A stretch of 64,000 nt of DNA, taken from the NCBI RefSeq assembly GCF_030014955.1, contig NZ_JAGRPV010000001.1:4774001-4838000 (forward strand), given 5' to 3'. The DNA comes from Cohnella hashimotonis. Lineage in GTDB: Bacteria; Bacillota; Bacilli; Paenibacillales; Paenibacillaceae. Position 1 is the stretch's first letter. Each line of letters opens with the position of its first letter. Of this stretch, positions 53,022 through 64,000 are shown one piece after another. A program made the position numbers and the translations under genes. Under the pieces are notes generated by a model, which did not search any database, was not told the DNA's origin, and saw only the letters and a program-made list of their open reading frames with translations.

Positions 53022-53546
53022 TCACAATGGCATGCGAACCGCGGCGAGTGCCAATGCCGCGATTCGTCCGATCTCGTTCCGGTCCACGACGGGCAGAATC
53101 GGATGCGAAAACGGAAAAGAAGCGGAGACGCCGATAACGTTGATCAGCGCGTCAAGCAGTACGACGTCGCGCGTTTCGCGCAGGAGCACCCACTTGGCGT
53201 ACGGGGATCGTTTGAAGCCCTCGGCCAAGATCAAGTCTGCTGGCGGCAGCCGCTTCGCCAGCTCCTCCAGCGAAGCTTCGCCCGGCGTCCAGACGGCCGA
53301 TACAGCCGCCGAGGAGGCGCCGGTCCCCACTGCTCCGGCCGCCAGATGAAGCGCAGTATCCTTATCCGGCAGGTCGAGCGTCGCCGTGCCTTCCCTCTCG
53401 GTGGCGTCCGGCGGGTGTCCGTGATGCTTGAGCGTAGCGACTGTCATGCCGAGGCTCGTCAGATGACGGACCAGGGCGCAGAGGAGCGTCGTTTTGCCGC
53501 TGTCCGCATAACCTACGATCTGAATAACAGTAGGCTGGGCACTCAT
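53022..53546 (-). CDS. mobB: Molybdopterin-guanine dinucleotide biosynthesis protein B
   Basis: MobB is a P-loop GTPase that assists MobA in making the guanine dinucleotide form of the molybdenum cofactor. The 174 residues begin MSAQPTVIQIVGYADSGKTTLLCALVRHL with the Walker A GYADSGKTT, and continue VATLKHHGH, ADLILAEGFKRSPYAKW. The ATG at 53546 overlaps the mobA stop (ATGA); a longer frame to 53633 would lie inside mobA. It is the last of moeA-mobA-mobB. Confidence 0.93.
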   Translation of the reverse strand: MSAQPTVIQIVGYADSGKTTLLCALVRHLTSLGMTVATLKHHGHPPDATEREGTATLDLPDKDTALHLAAGAVGTGASSAAVSAVWTPGEASLEELAKRLPPADLILAEGFKRSPYAKWVLLRETRDVVLLDALINVIGVSASFPFSHPILPVVDRNEIGRIAALALAAVRMPL

Positions 53547-54175
53547 AGGCGCAGGCGCTCCTTCGCTAGCCGGTAATCCTCCGGCGTATTCATATTCATA
53601 AGCGCGTTTGTCGCTCCGTCTTCCGGCACCCAACTGACGATTCGCATGCGTTCCGTCGCCGCCATTACCCGCTTATTTCCGCCATCCAGCGCAGCTTGCC
53701 ATGTCGCAAGCGTGCGGCTGCGATACAAAGCGCACAACGGATGAAGCTTGCCGCCGACCTCAGGCAAAACAGCGTCGGCCTCCGGGTGCAGCGCCAGCGT
53801 GTCTGCGAGCGCTCGCCATACCTGCGGTCCGGCGAGCGGGTAGTCGCAGGCGACGACGAGCTGCAGCGGAAAACTCGAAGCAGCCATGCCCGCGCAAATG
53901 CCGGCGACAGGGCCGAAGTCAGCGACCTGATCCGCAATCACTCGAACTTCCCTCGGGAGAAAATCGTATTCGCGTTTAACATCCGTCACAACCGTCAACT
54001 GTCGGGCAATGTTCGATAGGCTTCTGCACAACCGGAAAAGCAGCGGCTCTCCGTTGAAATCGAGCAGCTCCTTGCGTGCACCCATCCTTCTCCCCGCGCC
54101 GCCGCATAAAACGACAGCATGGCAATCCGTTATCGCATCGTTAGATTGTCCATTCCATACGGATATCATTGCCAT
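53543..54175 (-). CDS. mobA: Molybdenum cofactor guanylyltransferase
   Basis: MobA attaches GMP to molybdopterin. The 210 residues contain the nucleotidyltransferase signature AVVLCGGAGRRMGARKELLDFNGEPLL, Mg-binding VVACDYPL, and the LHPLCALYR segment. The ATG at 54175 overlaps the end of moeA by ten bases (an ATG at 54169 is an alternative). MoeA, MobA and MobB together suggest that a molybdo-enzyme is encoded elsewhere. Confidence 0.94.
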   Translation of the reverse strand: MAMISVWNGQSNDAITDCHAVVLCGGAGRRMGARKELLDFNGEPLLFRLCRSLSNIARQLTVVTDVKREYDFLPREVRVIADQVADFGPVAGICAGMAASSFPLQLVVACDYPLAGPQVWRALADTLALHPEADAVLPEVGGKLHPLCALYRSRTLATWQAALDGGNKRVMAATERMRIVSWVPEDGATNALMNMNTPEDYRLAKERLRL

Positions 54176-55425
54176 GCACGGTCCTGCCAGCCCGGAAGCA
54201 GCCGAACGTCAATCGTCGCGCCTGCCCGCGTCTCTTCAGCGGACGGCGGAATCGCAAGCAGCGCATTGGCCTCGCCTATCGAGATGAGCCCCGACGAACT
54301 GTTCTCGGCACAGGGACGGGCCATAAGCATCCCTCCTTCGATCCAGACCACACCGCGCAAAAATCGGGGATTGGCATTGCTTTTTACGCTGCCTTCAGCC
54401 AAACGCGCCTGGCACCATTTCAACTCGCCGCTGCCCCCGCCGAGCCGCTCGATCGCCGGTCGCGCCAACAGCTCGAAGCCGGCAAAGCAGGCGCCCGGAT
54501 TGCCGGACAGTCCGATGAGCAGCTTGCCGTCCAATACGATCGCGCTCGACGCGCTTCCGGGCCGAATAGCCAGCTTGGAAAATAAGAGGCCAGGACCGGC
54601 TCCCCCGAACAATCTGCCCATAATATCCGTGTCTCCGACGGAAATGCCGCCTGATACGATAACTAAATCGGCATCGGCAAGGCCGCGCAGCAACGTTTGT
54701 TGCGCTTGGTCCGGCTCGTCCGGCACATGCGCATCCCATGCCGTTTCCCCGGCCGCCGATTCGATTAGCATCCGCAGCATCGGCAGATTGCCGTTGCGGA
54801 CTTGCCCGATGCCCGGCTCGGATTCGACGGGCACGACATCGTCACCGGCCGTAACGACGACGATCCGCGGCTTGCGGTAAACGCAAGGCCTTGCAGCGCC
54901 GAGCGAGGCCAGCAGCGCCGCTTGTCCGGGCCCGATGCGCGTTCCTGCCGCGATAAGCACGCTGCCCGCCGCTGCCTCCGCGCCTCGCGCGGTAACATGC
55001 CTGCCAGCGGTCTCCGACCGCAAGAAAACAGCGCGTCTCGTGCCGTCTTCGTCCTGCTTAATCGATACCGCTTCTTGCATTACGACCGTATCCGCGCCTT
55101 CGGGCAGCGGGCCGCCTGTTCCGACGCGCATAGCCTCGCCCGAACGAATGCTATAGTAGAGCGCGCCGCGAGCGTCGCCCTCCACAATCTTGAGCAGGAC
55201 CGGGCTCTGCGGAGACGCGGTCGCCAGATCCGCAGCCCAAACGGCATAGCCGTCCATGCCCGCGCGCGCAAACGCCGGCATCGGCGATTCCGTCCGTGCC
55301 GCCTCAGCCAAACGAAGGCCTTGCGCCTGAAGCAGCGGAACCTCATCCGCACCGATCGGCTTCGCCCAGGCTAAAATGCGCCGCTGCGCTTCTTCAAGAG
55401 ATATCGCGTCCCGGCGTCCACTCAT
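54166..55425 (-). CDS. moeA: Molybdopterin molybdenumtransferase
   Basis: MoeA inserts molybdate into adenylylated molybdopterin. The 419 residues carry the MoeA N-terminal domain (MPAFARAGMDGYAV, GTGGPLPEGADTVVMQE), the MoCF-binding domain (PRIVVVTAGDDVVPV, QVRNGN, DLVIVSGGISVGDTDIMG, IGLSGNPGACFAGFELL), and a C-terminal barrel. It begins the moeA-mobA-mobB group; the upstream gap contains repeat locus E. Confidence 0.95.
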   Translation of the reverse strand: MSGRRDAISLEEAQRRILAWAKPIGADEVPLLQAQGLRLAEAARTESPMPAFARAGMDGYAVWAADLATASPQSPVLLKIVEGDARGALYYSIRSGEAMRVGTGGPLPEGADTVVMQEAVSIKQDEDGTRRAVFLRSETAGRHVTARGAEAAAGSVLIAAGTRIGPGQAALLASLGAARPCVYRKPRIVVVTAGDDVVPVESEPGIGQVRNGNLPMLRMLIESAAGETAWDAHVPDEPDQAQQTLLRGLADADLVIVSGGISVGDTDIMGRLFGGAGPGLLFSKLAIRPGSASSAIVLDGKLLIGLSGNPGACFAGFELLARPAIERLGGGSGELKWCQARLAEGSVKSNANPRFLRGVVWIEGGMLMARPCAENSSSGLISIGEANALLAIPPSAEETRAGATIDVRLLPGWQDRAWQ

Positions 55426-55511
55426 TTTCTGAACCCAACCCCATTCAAACCCTCTATTTAAAACATTTCCATATATTGGTTTATCAGAAGTGATATATGC
55501 AATATTTGCGA

Positions 55512-55803
55512 GCGCATTCCATTATCCCATCGGCTCAGATCGACCTCATTTAAAGCAGGCGGTCCAATCTGTCACTATTAGAAGCAGCACCTCCAATAGC
55601 GTCCGAACGACAGGATTCGCATGGGCTGAACCGCCAATGTTAACTATTGTATCATTTCTCCCCGGGTCGCAATAGTGCAAGCTCCGCGCACCTTCCGGCA
55701 CAACCGGGATTTCTTTCGGCGATGACCGACCGATTTGCTGACGTTAAACGAAGCTGATTTAAAACGAAAGACCTGGCTGATTCAATGGGATAATGGAATG
55801 CGC
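55512..55803. repeat. Repeat locus E: inverted pair of the dispersed repeat
   Basis: A reverse copy at 55519-55538 (CCATTATCCCATCGGCTCAG) and a forward copy at 55777-55796 (CTGATTCAATGGGATAATGG) face each other 238 bp apart. Their outer flanks are identical: both ends read GCGCATTCCATTATCCCAT going inward, 19 bases, so the element looks like a 292-bp MITE with no gene inside. Confidence 0.85.
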
Positions 55804-55809
55804 GCAAAT

Positions 55810-55851
55810 AAATAACGCACCGTCGTCGATTTCTCGACGGACGGTGCGTCC
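55810..55851 (-). terminator. Terminator of the aminotransferase gene
   Basis: On the minus strand ACGCACCGTCCGTCGA and TCGACGACGGTGCGT form a long stem around GAAA, followed by TATTTATTT. Confidence 0.88.
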
Positions 55852-55885
55852 GCATGTTAAATCCCCATCGCGCTACCTGCTACAA

Positions 55886-57085
55886 TTACACCCCGACGCC
55901 AACATGCGCCAGCGCCTTGGACAGCCTCGCGATGCCCTGCCGCGAACGCTCCTCGTCCGTGTACGAGAAGTTAAAGCGCGCCTTGTTCAGTTCCGGCTGC
56001 TCGGCGTAGAAGGAGACGCCGGGTACGAAGGCGACGCCGTGCTCGACTGCGGTCTTCAGCAGATCGGCCGTATTCACCGAGGACGGGAATTCGATCCAGA
56101 TGAACATGCCGCCCTTCGGCACTTCCCATTTGACGCCCGGCCATGCTTCCTGCTGCAGCAGACCGACCATGTTCTCCATCCGCTTCTCATACTCCGTGCG
56201 GACGAATTCGATGTGACCGTCCAGATCGAAATGCGTCAACAGCTGGTACAGCGTCTGCTGGTCCAGTGTGCTGGACTGCAGGTCGGCCGCCTGCTTGGCG
56301 CGCGCCATGTTGCGGATGATATCCGCATCCGCCATCACCCAGCCGGTGCGCAGACCGGGAGCGACCGTCTTGGAGAAGGTGCTCGTATAAACGACGCAAG
56401 AGCCTGCGACGGATGGCGCCAGCGAGAAAATCGACGGATACGTCAGCGACGCGTCGCCGAACTTCAGTTCGCCGTACGGATCGTCCTCGAGGATCAGCGT
56501 ATCCGTACGCTGGCACAGCTCGAGCACGGCTTTGCGGCGTTCGAGATTCCAGGCTTTGCCGGTCGGATTCGAGAACGTCGGAATGACGTACAGCATCTTC
56601 GGCTTGTACTTGAGCAGCTTGGCTTCCAGATCCGCAAGGTCCAGGCCGTCGCTGTCCCCTTCCACGGACACGGTCTCCGCCCCGTAGGAGCGGAATACCT
56701 GCAGCGCGGACAAATAGGTCGGACGTTCGACGAGAATCGTATCGCCCGGGTCGATATAGATGCGCGTCAGCAAATCGATCGCCTGCTGCGAGCCGGTCGT
56801 GAGCAGCAGGTCATCAGGCGTGACGGTACAGCCCTTGCGCGCCATACGCTCGCAAAGCGCCTCGCGCAGCGGCAGGTAGCCTTCGGTAAGGCCGTATTGG
56901 AGCGCTTTGTTGCCTTGCGCCATCACGCGCTGGAACGCTTCGGACACCGCGGCGACCGGGAAGTGCTCCTCAGCGGGCAGCCCGCCGGCGAAGGAGATGA
57001 TCGAATCCCCTTGCGTCAGCTTCAAAATTTCCCGGACTGCCGAGGAGGAGAAGCTCCCGAGTCTGGAGGAGTATCTATAATTCAT
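55886..57085 (-). CDS. PLP-dependent aminotransferase (MocR/2-aminoadipate transaminase-like)
   Basis: A 399-residue fold-type I aminotransferase of the 2-aminoadipate/LysN class without the N-terminal DNA-binding domain of MocR regulators. Visible are LLTTGSQQAIDLLTRIYIDPGD, VIPTFSNPTGKAW, LEDDPYGELKFGD, and the PLP Lys in STFSKTVAPGLRTGWVM. ATG 57085 gives the usual MNYRYSSRLG start; there is a weak GGGGAA site. It lies downstream of leuA and may make or degrade a branched-chain or aromatic amino acid; the substrate is not evident. Confidence 0.92.
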   Translation of the reverse strand: MNYRYSSRLGSFSSSAVREILKLTQGDSIISFAGGLPAEEHFPVAAVSEAFQRVMAQGNKALQYGLTEGYLPLREALCERMARKGCTVTPDDLLLTTGSQQAIDLLTRIYIDPGDTILVERPTYLSALQVFRSYGAETVSVEGDSDGLDLADLEAKLLKYKPKMLYVIPTFSNPTGKAWNLERRKAVLELCQRTDTLILEDDPYGELKFGDASLTYPSIFSLAPSVAGSCVVYTSTFSKTVAPGLRTGWVMADADIIRNMARAKQAADLQSSTLDQQTLYQLLTHFDLDGHIEFVRTEYEKRMENMVGLLQQEAWPGVKWEVPKGGMFIWIEFPSSVNTADLLKTAVEHGVAFVPGVSFYAEQPELNKARFNFSYTDEERSRQGIARLSKALAHVGVGV

Positions 57086-57164
57086 ACGGGGTTCCCCATT
57101 TCTCAAATGACGGCGGTCCGTAGCTTCGAAGCGGCGGGCCTCCGCCTTCAATAATCGTTTGCGG

Positions 57165-58721
<1,557 letters not shown>

Positions 58722-58826
58722 GGCAGAGCCTGTCGGCCCGCACCTCCGATCGTCATGCAGATGAGAGAAAGAGAAGGCCGAAATGCTCCGACCTTCTCCC
58801 GATTATAACATAGGGTTAGCTTGTTC

Positions 58827-60513
<1,687 letters not shown>

Positions 60514-60517
<4 letters not shown>

Positions 60518-62259
60518 TCGTCATCCCCCATCAGCATTTGATCGATCGTGCTGCCCTGCGTAACCATCGGATAGACGTTCTCGCCCTTGCGGACGACGAA
60601 CTCGACGACGGCAGGACCGTCATGCGCGAGCGCCGCTTCCCAGGCCGAGCGGGCCTCGTCTTTGTTGGTTGCGCGGAAGGCTTTGACGCCGTAAGCCTCT
60701 GCCAGCTTGACGAAATCCGGACTGCCGGCCAGGTCGATGTGGCTGTAACGATTGTCGTAGATGAGCTCCTGCCACTGACGGACCATGCCGAGCACCTGAT
60801 TGTTCAGGATGGCGACCTTGACCGGAATGTTGTTGATCGCGCAGATCGCGAGCTCCTGCGAGCACATCTGCATGCCGCCGTCGCCGTTGATCGATACGAC
60901 CGTGCGGTCCGGGTTGCCCATCTGAGCGCCGATCGCCGACGGGAAACCGAAGCCCATCGTGCCGAGGCCGCCGGAGGTGACCCAGGAACGCGGCTTGTTG
61001 AACGGATAGTACTGCGCCGCCCACATCTGGTGCTGGCCGACGTCGGTCGTGACGATCGCGTCGCCGTGCGTCGTCTCGTGAATCATCGATACGACCCACT
61101 GCGGCTTAAGCTCCTCGTCCGAATCCTTGTACGCAAACGGCTTAGCCGCCTTGCGCTCGGCGATCAGCGCGCGCCAGGCATCGGCCTTGGACGCGTACTT
61201 GGCACCGGCGATCGCCTGCTGCAGCACGGCCTTGACGTCGCCGACGATCGGGATGTCGGTCGGTACGTTCTTGCCGATCTCCGCAGGATCGATGTCGACG
61301 TGCACGATCTTCGCGTTCGGCGCGAAGCCATTGAGCTTGCCCGTCACGCGGTCGTCGAACCGCGCGCCGATGTTGACGAGCAGATCCGACTCCTGGATCG
61401 CCATGTTGGCCGTCCAGGTACCGTGCATGCCCGGGAAGCCCATATGAAGCTCGTGTCCGCTAGGGAACGCGCCGAGGCCGAGCAGCGTCGTCGTAACCGG
61501 GATGCCGGTTTTCTCGGCAAAAGCCAGTACTTCCTCGTGAGCGCCGGAGTATACTGCGCCGCCGCCGATCAGCAGCACCGGACGCTCCGCCTGCTCGATC
61601 GCGCGCAGCATCTTGTCGACCTGCTGCTTGTTCGGCTGGACGGTCGGGTTGTAGCCGCGAAGCTTCACTTCGGTGTGCGGCTTGAACAGCGCCTTTTCAT
61701 TGGAGACGTCCTTCGGAATGTCGATCAGGACGGGGCCCTTGCGGCCCGAGTTGGCGATATGGAACGCCTCGTGAATGATGCGCGGCAGATCCTCGGCCTT
61801 GCGCACCAGATAGCTGTGCTTCGTGATCGGCATCGTAATGCCCACGATGTCCGCCTCCTGGAAGGCGTCCGTGCCGATCAGCGTCGTCGCGACGTTGCCG
61901 GTGATGACGACCAGCGGCACGGAATCCATGTACGCCGTCGCGATGCCGGTGACGAGGTTGGTCGCGCCCGGGCCGGACGTTGCGATGCAGACGCCGACCT
62001 TGCCGGTGCTGCGCGCATAGCCGTCCGCCGCGTGAATCGCACCCTGTTCGTGACGGGTGAGCAGGTGATTGAAGTCTTCGAAGCCGTACATTGCATCGTA
62101 AATATACAGAACGGCGCCGCCCGGATAGCCGAATACGCAGTCGACACCTTCGAGCAGCAGGCTGCGCAGCAGCATCTCGGATCCCGAGATGACCTCTTGC
62201 TTGCCCCATTTCTCGATCAATTGTTCCTTGGACTTCAGCGTGGCACTGTTCGCGACCAT
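60514..62259 (-). CDS. ilvB: Acetolactate synthase large subunit
   Basis: IlvB is the thiamine-dependent catalytic subunit that condenses pyruvate with pyruvate or 2-oxobutyrate. The 581 residues show VFGYPGGAVLYIYDAMYG, the catalytic Glu in LLTRHEQGAIHAADGYAR, GRKGPVLIDIPKDV, and the TPP motif GDGGMQMCSQELAICAINNIPVKVAILNN. AAGGAGGATGAAGG precedes the ATG. The leader carries a T-box, so the whole ilvB-ilvH-ilvC-leuA unit should be induced when a branched-chain tRNA is uncharged. Confidence 0.97.
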
Positions 62260-62310
62260 CCTTCATCCTCCTTAATGAATCTTCTATTGAATCAGTATGC
62301 TGCAAATCAA

Positions 62311-62650
62311 AAATAAAAAAGCCTTTCGTCCGAACGTCTGCTAGACGTTCAGGGACGAAAGGCTGTTCCTTCCGCGGTACCACCCGGATTCGCGCGCGAT
62401 CTCGCAATCGGCGCCTCATCAAGTATGCCGCCGTTCCGAGCGCTCGGAGGACGTCCATACTTCAGGCGCGATAACGTGCGCCATTCCGAGACTCCTTAAT
62501 AAGCTGCATGCAGCCGTTCTGGAGACCAGCTCCGAGGAGACCTTGCGTACAGGGTTATCGGCATCGGTCTCAGCAATCCCGACGCTCTCTGAGCGATAGT
62601 GCCCACCCGCATCTTCCTCTTCAACGCTGTTCAAGATGAATCAATGTAGT
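62311..62650 (-). ncRNA. T-box leader of the ilv-leu operon
   Basis: The T-box sequence GGGTGGTACCGCGGA (62371-62385, minus strand) is canonical and lies before an intrinsic terminator (AGCCTTTCGTCC...GGACGAAAGGCT followed by TTTTTTATTTTT, 62311-62363). Upstream is a Stem I with the AGAGAGCG and GATTGCTGAGA elements. The specifier loop probably lies in AAGGTCTCCTCGG, where CUC (Leu) or GUC (Val) could be the codon. Leu would match the B. subtilis ilv-leu leader, but I cannot decide from sequence alone. Confidence 0.93.
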
Positions 62651-62654
62651 ACTC

Positions 62655-62683
62655 ATTATATGCTCCGGTGAAGCGTTAGTCAA
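62655..62683 (-). promoter_or_regulatory. Promoter of the ilv-leu operon
   Basis: On the minus strand TTGACT (62678-62683) and TATAAT (62655-62660) are 17 bp apart, directly before the T-box leader. Confidence 0.85.
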
Positions 62684-62907
62684 GACAAGGATTAAAGTCT
62701 CGGACAAATCCACTTTTGACCAGTCAAGCCAACCGATGTTACCGCTTATATCCATAATCCCGTCAGCCGGCGCCAGTAGGATCGAGCCCGCAGCGCTCCC
62801 TTTAAAACGGCACAATCGTCCATATGCGGAGAGCCAGAGACGCCATCCCTTCATATGTTATTCAAAGATACGCCATTCGTATACGGACCGCTTTGGAGGC
62901 GATGCCC

Positions 62908-63342
62908 ATGTTGCGCTGGCTGAAGCGCGGCGACCTGCCCGCGATCGTCCGGATTGTCACCCGCGAGCTGATCCCCATCTCTCCCCATCCCCAGCCCGGC
63001 GGCCGGAAGCTCCGCAAAGATATGAAGGCGCGCCTCGCGCAGGGCTCGACGCTTATCGCATCCGAAGGCAGTAAAGTCCGCGCCTTCCTGCACCTTATCA
63101 TACAGCACGATACGCTCTTCGTCGATCTGCTCGCCGTGGACCGTTCTTGCCAGGGAAAAGGGTACGGGTCCCGGTTGATGAACGGCGCGGAACGCCACGC
63201 CCGGAATCTCGGCTGCCTGCGCGCCAGGCTATACGTAGACGAAGGAAACGAGGCAGGCACGCGATTTTACCGGCGGCTCGGCTACTCGGTCGTGGCGCGC
63301 CATGAAGCGATGAAATGTTATGAAATGTATAAGTGGCTCTGA
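62908..63342 (+). CDS. GNAT family N-acetyltransferase
   Basis: A 144-residue acetyltransferase that would use acetyl-CoA to acetylate an unknown amine. The CoA-binding motif A is LAVDRSCQGKGYGSRLMNGAERHARNLG and motif B ends YVDEGNEAGTRFYRRLGYSVVARHE. I chose ATG 62908 because GGAGG lies eight bases upstream; ATG 62902 is two codons earlier and starts farther upstream are unlikely. It stands alone between the divergent ilv promoter and a convergent gene. Confidence 0.86.
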   Translation: MLRWLKRGDLPAIVRIVTRELIPISPHPQPGGRKLRKDMKARLAQGSTLIASEGSKVRAFLHLIIQHDTLFVDLLAVDRSCQGKGYGSRLMNGAERHARNLGCLRARLYVDEGNEAGTRFYRRLGYSVVARHEAMKCYEMYKWL

Positions 63343-63347
63343 TTGAA

Positions 63348-64000
63348 TTATTCCCTGCGCTCCAGCCTGAGCGGCGCCGCCTGCAGCGGCATGCCCACCT
63401 TGCCGACGCGGGCGGTCTCCACTTGGAACGCGCCTTTATAGGCAAAAATCCGGCCCAGCAACGGATTGCGGACCGATACCGAGATGCGGTAGCAGGCATC
63501 GTCATCGTCGTACCATTCGCATACGTCCGCGCAGCCGGTGAGCGTTGCCGGAAAACGGAAGCCGAGCGGTCCTTCGTAGAAGCGCTGCTCGCCCGAACGA
63601 ATCTGAATGCCGCCGTTCGGCGCCGCCCATGCGTCCAGGTCGACCGCGAGATGCTGTTTATTTCCCAGGTAATCTACGATGCGTTCGCGTTCCTCGCTGT
63701 ACACCATCGTCGCGTCGAACCTGCGCAGCGACCGCTCGAAGCGGAACGTGCGGTTGATGGTCAGCGTTTCTCTGCCGAGCGCGTCGCGGTAAGCGTAATT
63801 TTCGATCGAAAACGGGATCTGACGGCCGCCTTCGGGAAACATGATGTGACGCGACGCGCCGACCGCAAGCGGCAGTGCCGCCCATTTCGCATACCGGACC
63901 TCCTCCATCACGCCTCGCCCGATCGAGGCAATTCCCTCTTCGCTGTGGAATCCGAAGCGCTCGCGGATTTTTGGATGCAGCTTCGCGAACTCCTTCTCCC
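63348..64000 (-). CDS. DUF4166 domain protein (N-terminus beyond window)
   Basis: The visible 217 residues belong to a DUF4166-type protein: KLHPKIRERFGFHSEEGIASIGRGVMEEV, then FSIENYAYRDALGRETLTINRTFRF, HLAVDLDAWAAPNGGIQIRSGEQRFYEG, and RNPLLGRIFAYKGAFQVE. The frame is open to the window edge, so the start is outside. Its function is not known. It is convergent with the acetyltransferase gene and their ends are six bases apart. Confidence 0.82.
   Translation of the reverse strand, partial: EKEFAKLHPKIRERFGFHSEEGIASIGRGVMEEVRYAKWAALPLAVGASRHIMFPEGGRQIPFSIENYAYRDALGRETLTINRTFRFERSLRRFDATMVYSEERERIVDYLGNKQHLAVDLDAWAAPNGGIQIRSGEQRFYEGPLGFRFPATLTGCADVCEWYDDDDACYRISVSVRNPLLGRIFAYKGAFQVETARVGKVGMPLQAAPLRLERRE

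Larger units (their letters stand above)
55426..55885. other. Gene-free spacer containing locus E
   Basis: The 460 bp between moeA and the aminotransferase gene hold an inverted pair of the dispersed repeat (55512-55803) and the aminotransferase terminator. No gene is supported in it. Confidence 0.7.

Noticed and set aside
60538..62316. Plus-strand frame of about 592 codons opposite ilvB
   Set aside because: Antisense shadow: Arg/Asp/Val-rich composition, no recognisable domain, while ilvB on the other strand is complete.

Overview
The window is one contiguous stretch of a high-GC Firmicutes chromosome, most likely a Paenibacillaceae member close to Cohnella or Paenibacillus. Evidence: ytaF and a YjcZ-like small protein typical of endospore formers, strong AGGAGG ribosome sites with many TTG/GTG starts, Bacillus-type T-box, preQ1-I and c-di-AMP riboswitches, stalk-domain (copper amine oxidase N-like) secreted proteins, and a YesMN/Lpl sugar-uptake locus beside a very large secreted glycosidase. 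No tRNA, rRNA or Cas gene was found. The genus is inference, not a database result.

Layout. 1-5837 (minus): polA-mutM-ytaF-coaE-lytic transglycosylase. 5990-9282 (plus): a membrane acyltransferase and a secreted stalk-domain protein. 9786-15176 (minus): the phosphate operon pstS-pstC-pstA-pstB-pstB-phoU behind a Pho box, followed by a CBS/MCP signalling protein. 16734-19041 (plus): c-di-AMP riboswitch, HAD phosphatase, mannitol-1-phosphate dehydrogenase. 19128-21695 (minus): queCDEF queuosine-precursor operon under a preQ1 riboswitch. 22014-40191 (minus): a carbohydrate region with a polysaccharide deacetylase, a 1645-residue GH74-type glycosidase, an Lpl-type ABC importer, its YesM/YesN-like two-component pair, an FAD oxidoreductase, two Gfo/Idh/MocA dehydrogenases and a TIM-barrel isomerase, with a divergent AraC regulator at 40317. 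41222-44000: rsgA, a 25-codon gene and a decayed GH42 beta-galactosidase. 44103-45372: an IS1595-like element. 45559-51590: cell-wall amidase, YjcZ-like protein, MFS carrier, PAS histidine kinase, zinc-finger protein and peroxiredoxin. 51783-62683 (minus): branched-chain amino-acid genes (T-box, ilvB-ilvH-ilvC-leuA, aminotransferase, and leuB further on), interrupted by moeA-mobA-mobB. 62908-64000: GNAT acetyltransferase and a DUF4166 protein that runs off the end.

The least ordinary feature is a dispersed repeat family with a 20-base core close to CCATTATCCCATCGGCTCAG (13 good copies and one degraded, five intergenic loci, mostly as facing inverted pairs). At 44103-45372 the repeats form an exact 18-bp terminal inverted repeat around a transposase-like gene; the left end carries four copies at a regular 43-44 bp pitch, and the gene has a consensus promoter with a LexA-type box in its spacer. 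The transposase looks degenerate at expected catalytic positions. This resembles a REP/MITE family with its own, possibly SOS-controlled, IS1595-like partner.
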